Positions 6,667 to 7,522 of a stretch of 7,522 nt of DNA are shown piece after piece. The notes beneath the pieces are model-generated. The model saw only the letters and a program-made list of their open reading frames with translations, made no database searches and was not told the origin of the DNA. The translations under genes were made by a program, and so were the position numbers. This DNA is from a bacterium (GTDB taxonomy: Bacteria; Spirochaetota; JAHITG01). Numbering within the stretch: the first letter of the stretch is position 1; every line of letters begins with the position of its first letter. Location of the stretch: positions 1 to 7,522 of the forward strand of contig JAQTRT010000154.1 in assembly GCA_028711675.1 (NCBI GenBank). The letters run 5' to 3'.

Positions 6667-6672
6667 TGTCGG

Positions 6673-7461
6673 ATGAACGGCCCTATTAAAAAATCCGCGA
6701 GACAGATGCTCTTTCTCCTTCTGCTCTGCCTGAAGACCGGATCCGTCCATGCTGCTCTTGATTTCCTGAACGTCGGTATGGGTTCAAGGGCCCTGGCACT
6801 GGGCGAGGCTTATGTCGGCCAGGCCGATGATTTTTCCGGTCCTTATTGGAATCCGGCGGGTCCGGCGTTCCTGAGCAGTCCTCTTGCCGGTTTCTTCCAC
6901 TCCTTTTATTATGAAGAGATGGACTTTAACTTTGTTTCCATACTAGTCCCTGTCCCGTCCGCAGGCGTCTTTGGATTATGTTTCACGCATACAGGATCTG
7001 ACATACCCCTGACGCAGATGGACGCGTCAGGCAGCCTGGTCGAACCAGGCGGCACATATTCCTGTTACGACATGGACTTCATCCTTTCCTACAGCCGGAA
7101 GATCGGGAAAGATATCAGTGCCGGCATCAGCGTAAAATATATTTATTCAAAAATAGAGGAAGAGCACGCGGGAACAATGAACCTGGACGCAGGTATCCGG
7201 GTCATCGGTTTCCTTCACCGCCGCGTGAACGCAGGCCTGGTCCTCTTGAACATCGGGCCCGGTATCAGGTATATTGATGCCCGGGAAGCGCAGCCTTCCT
7301 CGGTTAAGGCAGGCTGTTCAGCCGAGTTCTGGAGGATGATCGAGACCGGCGTCAGGATCCGTTTTTTCAATGATTATGCCCTGCTTTTCAAAGGTATCTT
7401 CTCCGTACGGCTTGCCCTACGGTACCTTTCCCGGAAATATCAAAAACATCCTGGGCATTAA
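6673..7461 (+). CDS. Short PorV/UPF0164-like outer-membrane barrel protein
   Basis: 262-residue predicted outer-membrane protein. The signal peptide is MNGPIKKSARQ followed by a leucine-rich core ending VHA-A (cleavage after residue 27). The mature N-terminus LDFLNVGMGSRALALGEAYVG, then D-D-x-x-G-P-YWNPAG (to residue 63), is the classic PorV/UPF0164 signature. Strand-like segments with GISVKYIYSK, LDAGIRVIG and NAGLVLLNIG follow. Members usually run to 300 residues or more and end in an aromatic-closed final strand. This one stops early with a basic tail, SRKYQKHPGH. Residues from about 235 on are antisense to a PHP-like frame on the other strand, so the natural C-terminus may have been lost or replaced. 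It is the second such barrel in the window and has no OmpA domain. It stands alone under its own promoter. Role in transport or in CTD-protein secretion is family-based inference. Confidence 0.75.
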   Translation: MNGPIKKSARQMLFLLLLCLKTGSVHAALDFLNVGMGSRALALGEAYVGQADDFSGPYWNPAGPAFLSSPLAGFFHSFYYEEMDFNFVSILVPVPSAGVFGLCFTHTGSDIPLTQMDASGSLVEPGGTYSCYDMDFILSYSRKIGKDISAGISVKYIYSKIEEEHAGTMNLDAGIRVIGFLHRRVNAGLVLLNIGPGIRYIDAREAQPSSVKAGCSAEFWRMIETGVRIRFFNDYALLFKGIFSVRLALRYLSRKYQKHPGH

Positions 7462-7522
7462 GCTTTACCCCCTGCTCCCCTAGATTACTTACAATCTTAT
7501 GCACGCGCTCAATGCGGTTAAG
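7388..7522 (-). CDS. Partial PHP-domain-like phosphoesterase fragment, apparently truncated (5' end outside window)
   Basis: A minus-strand frame is open from the right edge to TGA at 7390-7388, giving 44 residues. It reads NRIERVHKIVSNL, then GEQGVKLNAQDVFDIS, then GKGTVGQA. This matches from memory the middle of PHP-family (TrpH-like) metal phosphoesterases, where R-x-x-R....I...L...G......DV....G.G.VG is followed by a G/R-x-H-x-A-R motif and then about 80 more residues. Here the next residues are VRRRYL and a stop, so the expected metal-ligand His is missing and the C-terminal third is absent. After the stop the same frame reads KAG, which would also fit the family. That hints at an inactivated copy rather than a natural end. 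The frame overlaps the 3' end of the PorV-like gene by 74 bases, tail to tail. Family assignment is moderate; pseudogene, mis-assembly or a coincidental frame remain possible. Confidence 0.45.
   Translation of the reverse strand, partial: LNRIERVHKIVSNLGEQGVKLNAQDVFDISGKGTVGQAVRRRYL
7391..7428. repeat. Quasi-palindrome in the convergent overlap
   Basis: AAGGTA (7391-7396) pairs with TACCTT (7423-7428). CCGTACGG (7403-7410) pairs with CCCTACGG (7415-7422) with one mismatch around a CTTG loop. A six-base bulge, TCTTCT, interrupts the left arm. There is no T-run on either side, so it is not a convincing intrinsic terminator. It falls on the spot where the PHP-like frame loses its conserved motif. 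Confidence 0.6.

Overview
The window looks like chromosomal DNA from an uncultured Gram-negative (diderm) bacterium. It encodes several exported proteins, two PorV/UPF0164-type outer-membrane barrels, one of them fused to an OmpA peptidoglycan-binding domain, and an exported beta-propeller with a FlgD-Ig/T9SS-like C-terminal domain. That mix is common in Bacteroidetes-like and candidate-phylum genomes (Elusimicrobia, WOR-3, spirochaete-adjacent lineages). No marker here fixes the phylum, so the lineage is inference. Genes are mid-GC with AT-rich spacers. I saw no rRNA, tRNA, CRISPR array, transposase or phage gene.

Layout. Minus strand, 1-1126: the N-terminal half of a membrane pyrophosphatase (hppA), running off the left edge. 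Divergent control region, 1127-1311. Plus strand, 1312-4262: a two-gene unit of an exported eight-blade PQQ-like propeller with a sorting-type C-terminal domain, then a PorV-like barrel fused to OmpA. A 30-base convergent gap follows. Minus strand, 6537 down to 4293: a three-gene unit of a CheX-like protein, a stand-alone CheY-type receiver and a PEGA-domain envelope protein. Divergent control region, 6538-6672, with good back-to-back sigma-70-like promoters. Plus strand, 6673-7461: a short second PorV-like barrel protein. Its 3' end is antisense to a minus-strand reading frame (7522 to 7388) that resembles the middle of a PHP-domain phosphoesterase.

How the genes may work together. The propeller and the PorV-OmpA fusion could be a secreted or surface protein and its outer-membrane partner, as with PorV and CTD-bearing cargo in type IX secretion. 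The CheX/CheY pair is a minimal phospho-signalling module co-transcribed with an envelope protein of unknown role. The CheX homologue lacks the catalytic Glu of its family. The pyrophosphatase is probably an independent energy-conserving ion pump.

The points most worth a second look are the substituted CheX active site, the PorV-OmpA fusion next to a CTD protein, and the disturbed tail-to-tail junction at about 7375-7430, where a quasi-palindrome sits on the conserved PHP motif.
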